DNA of 34,215 bases from Methanobacteriota archaeon. GTDB taxonomy: Bacteria; Bacteroidota; Bacteroidia; Flavobacteriales_D; Sanyastnellaceae. The stretch covers positions 1-34,215 of the forward strand of contig PBNL01000008.1 in assembly GCA_002723115.1 (NCBI GenBank). Direction: 5' to 3'. Below the pieces are notes generated by a model that was not told the origin of the DNA, did no database searches, and was given only the letters and a program-made list of their open reading frames with translations. Shown here piece by piece: positions 25,194 through 32,699 of the stretch. The position numbers were made by a program, and so were the translations under genes. Within the stretch, counting starts at the first letter, position 1, and every line of letters begins with the position of its first letter.

Positions 25194-25940
25194 CTATGAT
25201 TTCGCTTTGATGTGCTGTTCGATAGCCATTGTCATCGAAGGCGCCTTTTTTGTAGGAGCATTGATGTCAATTCTTAGTCCAGCTGCTTCAGCTGCTTTTG
25301 CTGTAGTAGGACCAAACGTAGCAATCTGAGTATCTCCTTGGACGAAATCTGGGAAATTCTTAAATAGAGACTCTATACCACTTGGGCTAAAGAAAACAAG
25401 TACGTCGTATTTCACATCACTTAGGTCGCTAAGATCTGAACATACTGTTCTGTACATAACTGCCTTCTTGTAATCAACTTCTATTTCATTTAGAGCTGCA
25501 GGAATAGAAGCCTTCAATAAATCTGAACAAGGGAGTAAGAATTTCTCTTTCTTATGCTTTTTTATAATTGTAATAAGCTCAGGCATTCTAACCTGACCGT
25601 GGAAGATTTTTCTCTTTCTGTACACTACATATTTCTGTAGGTAGAAAGCAGTGCTTTCACTCAAACAGAAGTACTTCATGTCAGTAGGAACTTCGAACCT
25701 CATTTCTTCTGCCATGCGGAAGTAATGATCTACAGCCATTCTAGAAGTAAGAATTACTGCCGAATACTTTGAAAGATCTATTTTTTGAGTACGAAATTCT
25801 TTAACGTCTACAGGCTCTACGTGGATGAATGGACGAAAATCTATCGTCAATTTCATCTTGTCTGCAAGATCGAAATATGGACTTTTCTCTGTAGCCGGTT
25901 TGGGCTGTGAAATGAGAATTGTTTTAATCTTCTTAGCCAT
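25194..25940 (-). CDS. hemD: Uroporphyrinogen-III synthase family protein
   Basis: Expected to close hydroxymethylbilane to uroporphyrinogen III in tetrapyrrole (heme) synthesis. The 248-residue protein shows the two-lobed HemD pattern: ILISQPKP at the N-terminus, SAVILTSRMAVDHYF (about 60-74), the second-lobe segment YDVLVFFSPSGIESL, and IATFGPTTAKAAEAAGL near the C-terminus. HemD sequences are poorly conserved and some Bacteroidota copies have unclear activity, so function is inferred from the fold and from the DUF4271-hemD-rnpA order. It lies 12 bases after DUF4271. Confidence 0.87.
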   Translation of the reverse strand: MAKKIKTILISQPKPATEKSPYFDLADKMKLTIDFRPFIHVEPVDVKEFRTQKIDLSKYSAVILTSRMAVDHYFRMAEEMRFEVPTDMKYFCLSESTAFYLQKYVVYRKRKIFHGQVRMPELITIIKKHKKEKFLLPCSDLLKASIPAALNEIEVDYKKAVMYRTVCSDLSDLSDVKYDVLVFFSPSGIESLFKNFPDFVQGDTQIATFGPTTAKAAEAAGLRIDINAPTKKAPSMTMAIEQHIKAKS

Positions 25941-25952
25941 GCGCTCTTAATT

Positions 25953-26594
25953 CTAAACCCACATTGTTGAAGCAGTCATAATCTTGATGAATGCCAAAAC
26001 GGGGAAGATTTCAAGGGCGCAAAGATACAAAAAAGAGTAGGAATAGCGATGAAGTCTACGATTTGCAGATTGAAATACTCTAAACCATCTAAATAGTAGA
26101 GAGGTTATCCAGACTAAACCAAATACAAATAATGGGCTGTAATTCTCTGGTGAAGGAATAAGTGAAAATAAAAGAGCAACACCTCCGATTAGTGCACTCA
26201 TCCAAAACCTACACAATCTATCTATCATGCTGTGCTCGTTTCCTAGCTGGGCAATTTTGGTGATTTGGCCAAGAATCCAAAACATGAATTGCCTTACAAT
26301 CACAATAGCTGCTCCGATTCCTATACACAGATAGAATGGAAAGTCAAACCAACCGATCAAGCCTAAGGAAACAATACCTGCAAGGTGATTTACTAGTATT
26401 CCTTCTGCCTGAGGAACTTCATTTGCTCCCCTCTGCCAAATTCTATTAATGTTATAAATCAACCAATCAGCAAGACGCCATTCTTTTAAAAACCCCTGCC
26501 GAATCCAAACAACCATTCCTAAAACAATAATTGATAGTCCAAACAGATATAAATCCGGTGTATCAAGTTTTACAATAGGAGTGCCTTCAAACAT
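25953..26594 (-). CDS. DUF4271 family integral membrane protein
   Basis: A 213-residue inner-membrane protein of unknown function with about six hydrophobic segments: IVLGMVVWI near the start, then LAGIVSLGLIGWF, CIGIGAAIVIV, MSALIGGVALLFSL, FVFGLVWITSLLF and FLYLCALEIFPVLAF. The family is characteristic of Bacteroidota and is usually encoded just before hemD, as here. The ATG at 26594 begins MFEGTPIVKLDTPDLYLFG. The upstream region holds a TAAATTG sequence 5 bases before the ATG, a 14-bp palindrome, and the tail of a decayed T9SS gene on the same strand. Confidence 0.82.
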   Translation of the reverse strand: MFEGTPIVKLDTPDLYLFGLSIIVLGMVVWIRQGFLKEWRLADWLIYNINRIWQRGANEVPQAEGILVNHLAGIVSLGLIGWFDFPFYLCIGIGAAIVIVRQFMFWILGQITKIAQLGNEHSMIDRLCRFWMSALIGGVALLFSLIPSPENYSPLFVFGLVWITSLLFRWFRVFQSANRRLHRYSYSFLYLCALEIFPVLAFIKIMTASTMWV

Positions 26595-26603
26595 GTGTGC
26601 AAT

Positions 26604-26900
26604 TTAGTTAGCCACAACAATTAATTGTTTGTCACAATGACAGTTTCATCCATCTATTTCTCCACACATTACTACTAAATAACTCCCCTTAAGTTCATCC
26701 TCAAAATTCAATACAATATGTTGTTCCTCAGTTGTTGTTTGTTCAGCAATAACTTCTCTTCCAATCATATCGTAAACCTTTGTAATCACAGGAGAATTAA
26801 ATTGTCTAGAGATGGTTTGGCACAATGTCCATCTTTTGCCATCAACAAAACAACATTCATTAGACAAACCTCCGACTCTTAATAACTCTTTACAAACCGC
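26604..26900 (-). pseudogene. Decayed gene fragment: T9SS type A sorting domain
   Basis: Read on the minus strand between a TAG (26901-26903) and a TGA (26646-26648) is RWTLCQTISRQ, then VITKVYDMIGREVIAEQ and ELKGSYLVVMCGEIDG. This follows the order of a T9SS sorting domain (W-T-L-Y-P-N-P, then the VYDMxGR strand, then the GxYxV strand), with YPNP replaced by CQTI. Past the TGA the same frame continues NCHCDKQLIVVAN to a TAA at 26604-26606, matching the expected last strand. The body of the secreted protein is missing: asd starts 43 bases upstream. I read it as the end of a lost cargo gene. The only start available is a TTG at 26867, so a 73-residue protein is possible but unlikely. Confidence 0.55.
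26616..26629. repeat. Perfect 14-bp palindrome upstream of DUF4271
   Basis: AACAATTAATTGTT reads the same on both strands. It has no loop and no T-tract, so a protein-binding operator fits better than a terminator. It lies 22 bases before the DUF4271 ATG and inside the tail of the decayed T9SS gene. Its AT-rich content means chance is possible. Confidence 0.4.
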
Positions 26901-26907
26901 CTATAAA

Positions 26908-26941
26908 TTGGATTCCTAAGCACGTGAAATCATTAACTTTG
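26908..26941 (+). promoter_or_regulatory. asd promoter: TTG - 23 bases - TAACTTTG
   Basis: TAACTTTG at 26934-26941 is an exact TAnnTTTG -7 box. A TTG at 26908-26910 lies 23 bases upstream, at the long end of the usual range. The box ends only 4 bases before the asd ATG, implying a leaderless or nearly leaderless transcript. Confidence 0.5.
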
Positions 26942-26945
26942 TCTC

Positions 26946-27947
26946 ATGAATTCGCTAACCGTCGCTGTCGTTGGAGCCACTGGAATGGTGGGAAGGACAA
27001 TGTTGAAAGTTCTTGAGGAAAGATCATTCCCAGTTGCAAAATTGATCCCTGTGGCTTCCGCAAAATCGGTTGGGTCTTCAGTTGAATTTAACGGCCAAAT
27101 CCACCAAGTAGTAAGCCTCGAACAAGCACTGGAAATGGACATGGATATAGCGCTTTTCTCAGCGGGTGGGGGAGTGAGTGAGGTTTGGGCTTCAAAATTT
27201 GCGAAAAGGGGAACGACGGTGATCGACAACAGTTCCTTTTTTAGGATGTCCCCAAACCACAAACTAGTCATCCCAGAAATCAATGGCGATGTGATCAGCG
27301 ATGAAGACCTAATCATAGCAAATCCCAATTGCACGACGATGCAACTATTGATGGCGCTTAAACCCATTCACGATAGATACCAAATCAATCGAGGTGTGAT
27401 CAACACATACCAAAGCGTAACGGGTACAGGTGCTGCGGCATTAGATCAACTTATGGATGAAAGATCAGGTGTCGATAGCATTAAAGTCTACCCTCATAAA
27501 ATTGACATGAACTGCCTGCCTCATTGTGATGACTTTCAAGAGAACGGATACACTCGTGAAGAAATGAAGGTTTACTACGAGACAAAAAAGATTATGGGAG
27601 ACGACAGTATTGATCTAAGTTGTACTGCTGTTAGGGTTCCGGTTGCTGGTGGGCATAGTGAGGCTGTTTACCTTGAGCTTGATAATGAATTCGAACTTGA
27701 AGATGTGAGACATGTTCTAAACGAATTTCCAGGAGTTGTGGTACAGGATGACGTAGCAAATAACGTATATCCAATGCCTCTGTATTCTGAGGGTAAAGAC
27801 GACGTATTTGTTGGACGAATTCGACGTGACTTGAGCAATTCTCGAGGTCTTCATCTTTGGGTTGTGAGCGACAATTTGAGGAAAGGAGCAGCAACTAACA
27901 CAATTCAGATTGCTGAGTATTTGAATTCAAGAGGACGCTGGGCTTAA
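26946..27947 (+). CDS. asd: Aspartate-semialdehyde dehydrogenase
   Basis: NADPH-dependent reduction of aspartyl phosphate to aspartate semialdehyde, the branch point to lysine/diaminopimelate, threonine and methionine. The 333-residue chain has the Rossmann motif GATGMVGRTML (10-20), the nucleophile C129 in ANPNCTTMQL and the base H237 in PVAGGHSEAV, with the usual length for the Gram-positive/Bacteroidota type. The ATG at 26946 directly precedes the Rossmann strand. Its promoter box sits 4 bases upstream. A TonB receptor gene follows after 28 bases. Confidence 0.97.
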   Translation: MNSLTVAVVGATGMVGRTMLKVLEERSFPVAKLIPVASAKSVGSSVEFNGQIHQVVSLEQALEMDMDIALFSAGGGVSEVWASKFAKRGTTVIDNSSFFRMSPNHKLVIPEINGDVISDEDLIIANPNCTTMQLLMALKPIHDRYQINRGVINTYQSVTGTGAAALDQLMDERSGVDSIKVYPHKIDMNCLPHCDDFQENGYTREEMKVYYETKKIMGDDSIDLSCTAVRVPVAGGHSEAVYLELDNEFELEDVRHVLNEFPGVVVQDDVANNVYPMPLYSEGKDDVFVGRIRRDLSNSRGLHLWVVSDNLRKGAATNTIQIAEYLNSRGRWA

Positions 27948-27965
27948 ATTAGGCATTGACCTAAT
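27948..27965. repeat. Inverted repeat between asd and the TonB receptor gene
   Basis: ATTAGG and CCTAAT form a perfect 6-bp inverted repeat around CATTGA, starting at the last base of the asd stop codon and ending 10 bases before the receptor ATG. It could be a weak terminator for asd or an operator for the receptor. AATATTTG (27963-27970), one base off the -7 consensus, overlaps it and ends 5 bases before the ATG. Confidence 0.4.
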
Positions 27966-27975
27966 ATTTGACACA

Positions 27976-30813
27976 ATGCCAAGACTTTCACACCTTCTCT
28001 CTGCGCTTTTACTTACATTCATTACTCTTGACGCCCTAGCCCAAACTACTATTAGAGGCCGTGTAGTTGACAAAGAATCAGGAAACGGAGTAATTGGAGC
28101 TTCAGTTTATTTAGAGGATTTCAATGAAGGGTGTTTCACCGATTTTGATGGATTTTTCCAGATTAAAACTCACAATCAAGGCCAAACAAACCTCATAGCC
28201 ACATCGATGGGTTATAAAAAATTGTCGACGTATGTTTCTTTAACTGGAGGAGGTTTACTCGACATGGGCAACATGATAATTGAGGCTAGCGCAATAGGTC
28301 TAGAGGAAGCAAATGTAATTGCATCAATTGCTGTCGATAGAGCTACACCGGTTGCAGTAAGTACGGTAGATGCTCAACTTATTGAAGAAAAAATCGGAGA
28401 TAGGGAATTAGTTGAGGTGCTGAACTTTACACCTGGTGTTTATGCAACTAAGAGTGGTGGTGGATTTGGAGATAGCAGAATCAATATTAGAGGATTCGAC
28501 CAGAGAAATGTTGCAGTTCTTGTAAATGGAATTCCAGTAAACGACATGGAGAACGGTTGGGTTTACTGGTCTAATTGGGCAGGTATTGGCGATGCTGTTA
28601 GGCAGATGCAAGTGCAAAGAGGGCTAGGAGCATCTAAGCTTGCAATCAATTCAGTTGGAGGAACGATCAATATTGTAACAAAGGCAACTGATTCTAAGGC
28701 AGGAAGGTCATTTAAGCAATCAATAACTAATTATGGTAGATATAAAAGTCTACTATCTCTTAGTTCTGGTGTTATGGAAAACGGCTGGGCTGTTAGTGCT
28801 GTAGGATCGAGAACTCATGGAGAAGGTTACGTAGATGCGACATGGGTTGATGCTTGGAGTTATTTTGTAACTGCTGCAAAAGATTTTGGGGGTCATAGAA
28901 TTGTATTGACAGCTATTGGTGCACCTCAAACTCACGGACAAAGAAGAGGGATGTTAACCGTCGACAGGTTTAATGGGATTAATAGCCTAAGTGATTCTCT
29001 AGGTTTTGAAGGCCACAGATGGAATGACGATTGGGGAAATCTAGATGGAACAGAATTCAATGGCAGGGTTAATAGCTATCACAAACCCCAAATAGCGCTT
29101 AACCACTATTTCCAACTAAGTGAAAACACGAACATTGCAACAAGTGCATACGTGAGTTGGGGCAAAGGATATGGAACTAGGTACAGTGGATCTAGTACGC
29201 CAAGAGAGATTTATCAAGTAAATGATAGCACTACTGTGAAGGGTCCGTGGAATTGGGATTACATAGTTGAGACAAATGAATCTCACACCCAAGAAGCTGA
29301 GTATCCTGATTTCGAAATTGCTTACGATGATAACCTTGGAGCATGGGTAGACACACTTAACCACGAGGGTGCGCCAATTATTGGTGCAGATGGTGAGCCC
29401 ATCGTTGGAGGTAAGGCGTTAAGTTTGATTAAGAATGCGCATAACGAACACTTTTGGACTGGAGTGTTGAGCACTTTGAAATCTGACCTAAGTCAAAATC
29501 TTCAACTCATAGCCGGTGTAGATATGCGTTACTATGAAGGCAAACACTACACAACTGTAAACAATCTTTTAGGCGGAGATTACTATTTACAAAGCTTTTC
29601 TACGCCTACTGGCTATGGAGTAAATCCAGCATATAATCTTATGGCTCAGGAGGGAGATGTAATTGATTATGACAACACTGGTATTGTTAAATATGGCGGG
29701 CTGTTTGCTCAACTTGAATACCAAACTGAAAAAATCAGCGCCTTCATAGCAGCTACTGGATCTTATACGGGATATCAACGCCATGATCCATACACATACT
29801 TCCGCTATGAAAACACAGGCGTACAAGATGTCACAACTCTAAATTCTGAAACTGGTGAATTAGAAACTACAGAAGAGTTTGTATACGGCATGTGGTCTCA
29901 AAAGGCATTTGCACCTGGTTACAATGCCAAAGCAGGCGGTAGCTATGCTATTGATGATGGAAACCACGTTTACATGAACCTAGGATATTATTCTAGAGCA
30001 CCTTTTATCAGAAATGTTTTCCCGAATTACCAAAACGTTTTAAGTAATGAAAACCTTGTCAATGAAAAAGTACAGGCAATAGAATTTGGTTATAGGTTGA
30101 GGAAATCTTGGGCTTCTCTGGATGTAAATGTTTATCACACAAAGTGGATAGACAAATCAATAATGTCAGGTCCAATTCTTAGGCCAGACGGAACAGAGTA
30201 CAGGGCTTTTGTTAGAGGCTTAATTGAAACTCACGATGGTATAGAAGTTGAGCTAAGAGCCAAACCGATCAAAATTCTTGAACTTGGTGGAATCATGAGT
30301 ATTGGTGATTGGAGATGGGACAACAATGTTTTTGCCGACATCTTGGATGAGGATACTGGACAGCCAATTGATCAGTTGTTTATCTATTCAGAAGGTTTGC
30401 TAGTTGGTGATGCTCCACAGACTCAGTTTGGATTAAGTGCGCGATTAGATCTTCCAAAGAACCTACGCATTGGAACTAGCTATGTTTACAACACTAGATT
30501 GTACGCTCAATTTGAAATTGATCAAGACAGGGATGATGAAGAGAGAGCGGGGATTCAACCTGTTGAACTGCCTAGTTACGGTTATTTAGACTGCTTTTTG
30601 AATTGGAACTTCCACAAAAATGGTTTGGGTTACAATATTGGCTTAAATGTTCAAAACGCAATGAATACCATTTACATGAATGAGGCAAATGAAACTTGGT
30701 ATCAAGATCCATTTACTGGAGAGCATATGCTTGGCACCGTAGATAATGGAAAATTAGAGGGTTATTGGTCATTTGGAAGGACTGTTTCTCTTTCTGCTAA
30801 GGTTGAATTTTAA
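27976..30813 (+). CDS. TonB-dependent outer-membrane receptor with carboxypeptidase-regulatory-like domain (945 aa)
   Basis: Energised outer-membrane importer. A signal peptide (1-22, ending LDALAQ) leads to a carboxypeptidase-regulatory-like beta-sandwich (about 25-108, TIRGRVVDKESGNGVIGASV), a plug (about 115-240, with INIRGFDQRNVAVLVNGIPV and the ALxxSVGGTINIVTK-type ending) and a barrel to the terminal EF. No SusD-like lipoprotein gene follows, so it is not a SusC/D pair; the overall pattern is that of FecA-like receptors in Bacteroidota. Ligand unknown. A secreted T9SS protein is encoded 67 bases downstream; whether the two work together cannot be told. Confidence 0.94.
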   Translation: MPRLSHLLSALLLTFITLDALAQTTIRGRVVDKESGNGVIGASVYLEDFNEGCFTDFDGFFQIKTHNQGQTNLIATSMGYKKLSTYVSLTGGGLLDMGNMIIEASAIGLEEANVIASIAVDRATPVAVSTVDAQLIEEKIGDRELVEVLNFTPGVYATKSGGGFGDSRINIRGFDQRNVAVLVNGIPVNDMENGWVYWSNWAGIGDAVRQMQVQRGLGASKLAINSVGGTINIVTKATDSKAGRSFKQSITNYGRYKSLLSLSSGVMENGWAVSAVGSRTHGEGYVDATWVDAWSYFVTAAKDFGGHRIVLTAIGAPQTHGQRRGMLTVDRFNGINSLSDSLGFEGHRWNDDWGNLDGTEFNGRVNSYHKPQIALNHYFQLSENTNIATSAYVSWGKGYGTRYSGSSTPREIYQVNDSTTVKGPWNWDYIVETNESHTQEAEYPDFEIAYDDNLGAWVDTLNHEGAPIIGADGEPIVGGKALSLIKNAHNEHFWTGVLSTLKSDLSQNLQLIAGVDMRYYEGKHYTTVNNLLGGDYYLQSFSTPTGYGVNPAYNLMAQEGDVIDYDNTGIVKYGGLFAQLEYQTEKISAFIAATGSYTGYQRHDPYTYFRYENTGVQDVTTLNSETGELETTEEFVYGMWSQKAFAPGYNAKAGGSYAIDDGNHVYMNLGYYSRAPFIRNVFPNYQNVLSNENLVNEKVQAIEFGYRLRKSWASLDVNVYHTKWIDKSIMSGPILRPDGTEYRAFVRGLIETHDGIEVELRAKPIKILELGGIMSIGDWRWDNNVFADILDEDTGQPIDQLFIYSEGLLVGDAPQTQFGLSARLDLPKNLRIGTSYVYNTRLYAQFEIDQDRDDEERAGIQPVELPSYGYLDCFLNWNFHKNGLGYNIGLNVQNAMNTIYMNEANETWYQDPFTGEHMLGTVDNGKLEGYWSFGRTVSLSAKVEF

Positions 30814-30831
30814 AGCATTCGTCTATGCTTT
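30812..30831 (+). terminator. Possible weak terminator after the TonB receptor gene
   Basis: AAAGCAT and ATGCTTT form a perfect 7-bp stem with loop TCGTCT, beginning in the receptor stop codon. The T-run after the stem is short (TTTTA), so termination would be partial at best. Confidence 0.4.
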
Positions 30832-30880
30832 TAGGGAGGTTGTCTAAAAATCAGTATTTTGCACTTCTAAAATTTCTGAA

Positions 30881-32125
30881 ATGAGACTATCGATACTTAT
30901 TGCATTTGTTCTTAGTTGTGGGGCTTTGATTGCCCAAGGGCCAGACGAATACTGGATTGGGTTAGAGGAGCATGTTGTTCACACAGAAGGTGAGCTTGCT
31001 GGAATGACTACATACAGGATGTACCTCAACATGATAAATCCAACAGATTTCCTTAGTGCTTGTTCAGGTGCTGATGAAAATCCTTGGGTTCTTGAGTCAA
31101 CTTCGACCCCTGCATGGTATCAGCATCCGATTGTTTCAGAAACATTTGCAAATGCAATTAATCCCGCATTCTTCACCTCATTCCCAGAATTGGAGTACGA
31201 TAGTTGGTTAACAATTGGAGCATCTAGCTCAGAGGATGGAGTGGATATATCAAATGTTGCAGACCCATCTTATAATGCTTTCGCTGCATTTGAAAATGGT
31301 GAAAACATTAATTCAGATTCTCCTGTAGGAAATCTTTGGTTTACACTTTACCCAGGTCTAGAGTCACCAGAAGATCCAGGATTTGCTGGAGACGACTTAA
31401 GAGTTTTGGTAGCTCAGATCACTACTTCAGGTACTATTTCAGGGTCGCTTTACGTACAGATTTTCCCTGAGGGAGTCCAAGACCCAGATATTAGACTTTT
31501 ATTGCCGATTCTTTATAGCCCTGTTCAGTGTAATGATGAAACAGCATGTAACTACAACGACATTGCATGGTTAGATACCGACTGCGTATACGGTCCATCT
31601 GCAGGAACAATTGTAGGAGATGATATGGCTGAAGTAGGTGGCACTCAATTTGAATGGACTTATACGTGTGATGCAGGAGCAGATACATATGAATGGTCAG
31701 TAAATAATGGAGCAACAATTGTAAGTGGTCAAGGAACAAATTCAATTGTTGTAGATTTTACTACAGCCTTTGGTGAATCTTGTGAAGTATCTGTTGTTGC
31801 AACAAATGGAGATGACTGTACTGGTGAGATTAGTACAATAAACGTAGGGCTATACGTTGGAGTTGATGAACTCGATATGGGGAGCAACTTGATTGCCTTC
31901 CCAAGTCCTGCTTCTACACAAGTACAAATCAACTTTGAAAGCGACTTAAGCTCAGGATTAGTCGATTGCCAATTGCACTCAATGTCAGGTCAATTAATTA
32001 GAACAATTGTAATCACTGATGGATTTGCTACTATTGACGTTAGCGATTTAGCAAATGGGACATACCTACTTAGTCTTCAAACTGAAAGAGGCTTAGTAAG
32101 GGAATCTATAGTGGTTAGCCACTAA
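30881..32125 (+). CDS. Secreted T9SS cargo protein with uncharacterised N-terminal module
   Basis: A 414-residue exported protein. Signal peptide 1-19 (ends ALIAQ). An N-terminal module (about 20-200) has the phrases EYDSWLTIG, GNLWFTLYPG, DDLRVLVAQITTSGTISG and QIFPEG; I recognise this wording from many predicted secreted proteins of marine Bacteroidota, but it has no assigned function. Next comes a short Cys motif C217-NDETACNYN to C235 (the ACNYN...C type), a PKD-like Ig domain (about 240-325), and a type A T9SS sorting domain (about 335-414) starting at AFPSPAS, a variant of YPNP. No enzymatic motif is seen; an adhesin or surface structural role is possible. It is encoded after a TonB receptor gene and converges with the toxin gene. 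Confidence 0.85.
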   Translation: MRLSILIAFVLSCGALIAQGPDEYWIGLEEHVVHTEGELAGMTTYRMYLNMINPTDFLSACSGADENPWVLESTSTPAWYQHPIVSETFANAINPAFFTSFPELEYDSWLTIGASSSEDGVDISNVADPSYNAFAAFENGENINSDSPVGNLWFTLYPGLESPEDPGFAGDDLRVLVAQITTSGTISGSLYVQIFPEGVQDPDIRLLLPILYSPVQCNDETACNYNDIAWLDTDCVYGPSAGTIVGDDMAEVGGTQFEWTYTCDAGADTYEWSVNNGATIVSGQGTNSIVVDFTTAFGESCEVSVVATNGDDCTGEISTINVGLYVGVDELDMGSNLIAFPSPASTQVQINFESDLSSGLVDCQLHSMSGQLIRTIVITDGFATIDVSDLANGTYLLSLQTERGLVRESIVVSH

Positions 32126-32139
32126 TTCCTATTTAGGAA
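32126..32139. terminator. Possible bidirectional terminator between convergent genes
   Basis: TTCCTATTTAGGAA forms a 5-bp stem with a 4-base loop (ATTT) right after the T9SS cargo stop codon, and it includes the toxin stop codon. The flanks are AT-rich but lack a strong T-tract on either strand. Confidence 0.35.
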
Positions 32140-32401
32140 ATACTTTATATATGTCGTTGCGCTTTATGAAGCTAGCTGCAATTGGTTGAGTGTTGCTTTT
32201 CAGATAACAACCTATTCTGTAGTTTCCTACTTTAACTCTGTATGCATAGGGATGTCCTTTGATTTTTAAAAGGGCTTTTGATTCAGTTACTCCTGTAGTT
32301 TCTTCAAGATTTATAAGTGCATTCTTGAGTCTTTTCTTGATGGTTTGGTCTTTAATTTTTTTAATGTCTTTATAAAAACAGTCTAGAAAAATTAATTTCA
32401 T
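32129..32401 (-). CDS. RelE/ParE-superfamily toxin
   Basis: A 90-residue basic protein fitting type II toxins of the RelE group, which mostly cleave mRNA at the ribosome; some relatives (ParE) poison gyrase instead. Seen: N-terminal FLDCFYKDIKKIKDQTIKKRL helix region, the central LLKIKGHPYAYRVKVGNYRIG core with the family's L-K-G-x-x-Y-R-V-R-V-G-x-Y-R-I pattern, and the end FIKRNDIYKVFPK with R/K before IYK. Its ATG overlaps the antitoxin stop as TAATG. Catalytic residues vary too widely in this group to predict the target. Confidence 0.85.
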   Translation of the reverse strand: MKLIFLDCFYKDIKKIKDQTIKKRLKNALINLEETTGVTESKALLKIKGHPYAYRVKVGNYRIGCYLKSNTQPIAASFIKRNDIYKVFPK

Positions 32402-32652
32402 TATTTATCAAGTTCCTTCATAACCTTCTCTCTTGAAACGGTGCTATCTAGGTTTGCTTGTTGCATAAGCATTAGTAAGCCTAAATCCTCTTTTTCCTCA
32501 GGTGTTAAAGCATCCATTCTTTCCTTTTCCTTCATAGCAATATAATACTCTACAGCTTCCTCCATGCGTTTCTTTACTGTAGTGTTCTCAAATGCTGAAA
32601 AGACCTTAAGCTTGAGTACTAAACTATCGTCTATGTCTATATTTTTTCTCAA
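32401..32652 (-). CDS. Antitoxin partner of the RelE-type toxin
   Basis: An 83-residue acidic/basic mixed protein. The N-terminal IDIDDSLVLKLKVFSAFENTTVKKRMEEAV looks like a ribbon-helix-helix DNA-binding fold; the C-terminal half is charged and helical, as expected for the toxin-wrapping segment. The start is TTG at 32652: no ATG or GTG lies upstream in frame, and this gives the usual length and N-terminus. The TTG lies in one arm of a 7-bp inverted repeat. The gene begins 47 bases after the metG stop and overlaps the toxin start. Confidence 0.78.
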   Translation of the reverse strand: MRKNIDIDDSLVLKLKVFSAFENTTVKKRMEEAVEYYIAMKEKERMDALTPEEKEDLGLLMLMQQANLDSTVSREKVMKELDK

Positions 32653-32666
32653 AACCCAATTTTGAG
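32648..32666 (-). promoter_or_regulatory. Inverted repeat covering the antitoxin start codon
   Basis: CTCAAAA and TTTTGAG are perfect 7-bp arms separated by 5 bases; in the minus-strand RNA the second arm contains the UUG start codon. It could fold and mask the start, or serve as a DNA-binding site. Confidence 0.4.
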
Positions 32667-32670
32667 AGAC

Positions 32671-32687
32671 ATATACATGGTGTATAT
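32671..32687. promoter_or_regulatory. Candidate operator of the toxin-antitoxin operon
   Basis: ATATACA-TGG-TGTATAT is a perfect 7-bp inverted repeat in the 47-base gap between metG and the antitoxin gene; a second palindrome GTATAC lies at 32691-32696. Ribbon-helix-helix antitoxins usually repress their own operon through such palindromes. The arm overlaps TATATGTC, a poor -7 match 20 bases after a TTG at the end of metG. Confidence 0.5.
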
Positions 32688-32699
32688 GAGGTATACAAG

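Noticed and set aside
26595-26945. A complete small secreted protein gene in the DUF4271-asd gap
   Set aside because: It has no ATG or signal peptide, is flanked by in-frame TAG and TGA, and the sorting domain continues beyond the TGA; read as a pseudogene.
30835-30880. TATTTTG as a promoter of the T9SS cargo gene
   Set aside because: One base short of the TAnnTTTG pattern, and the only nearby TTG is 12 bases away, not 17-23.
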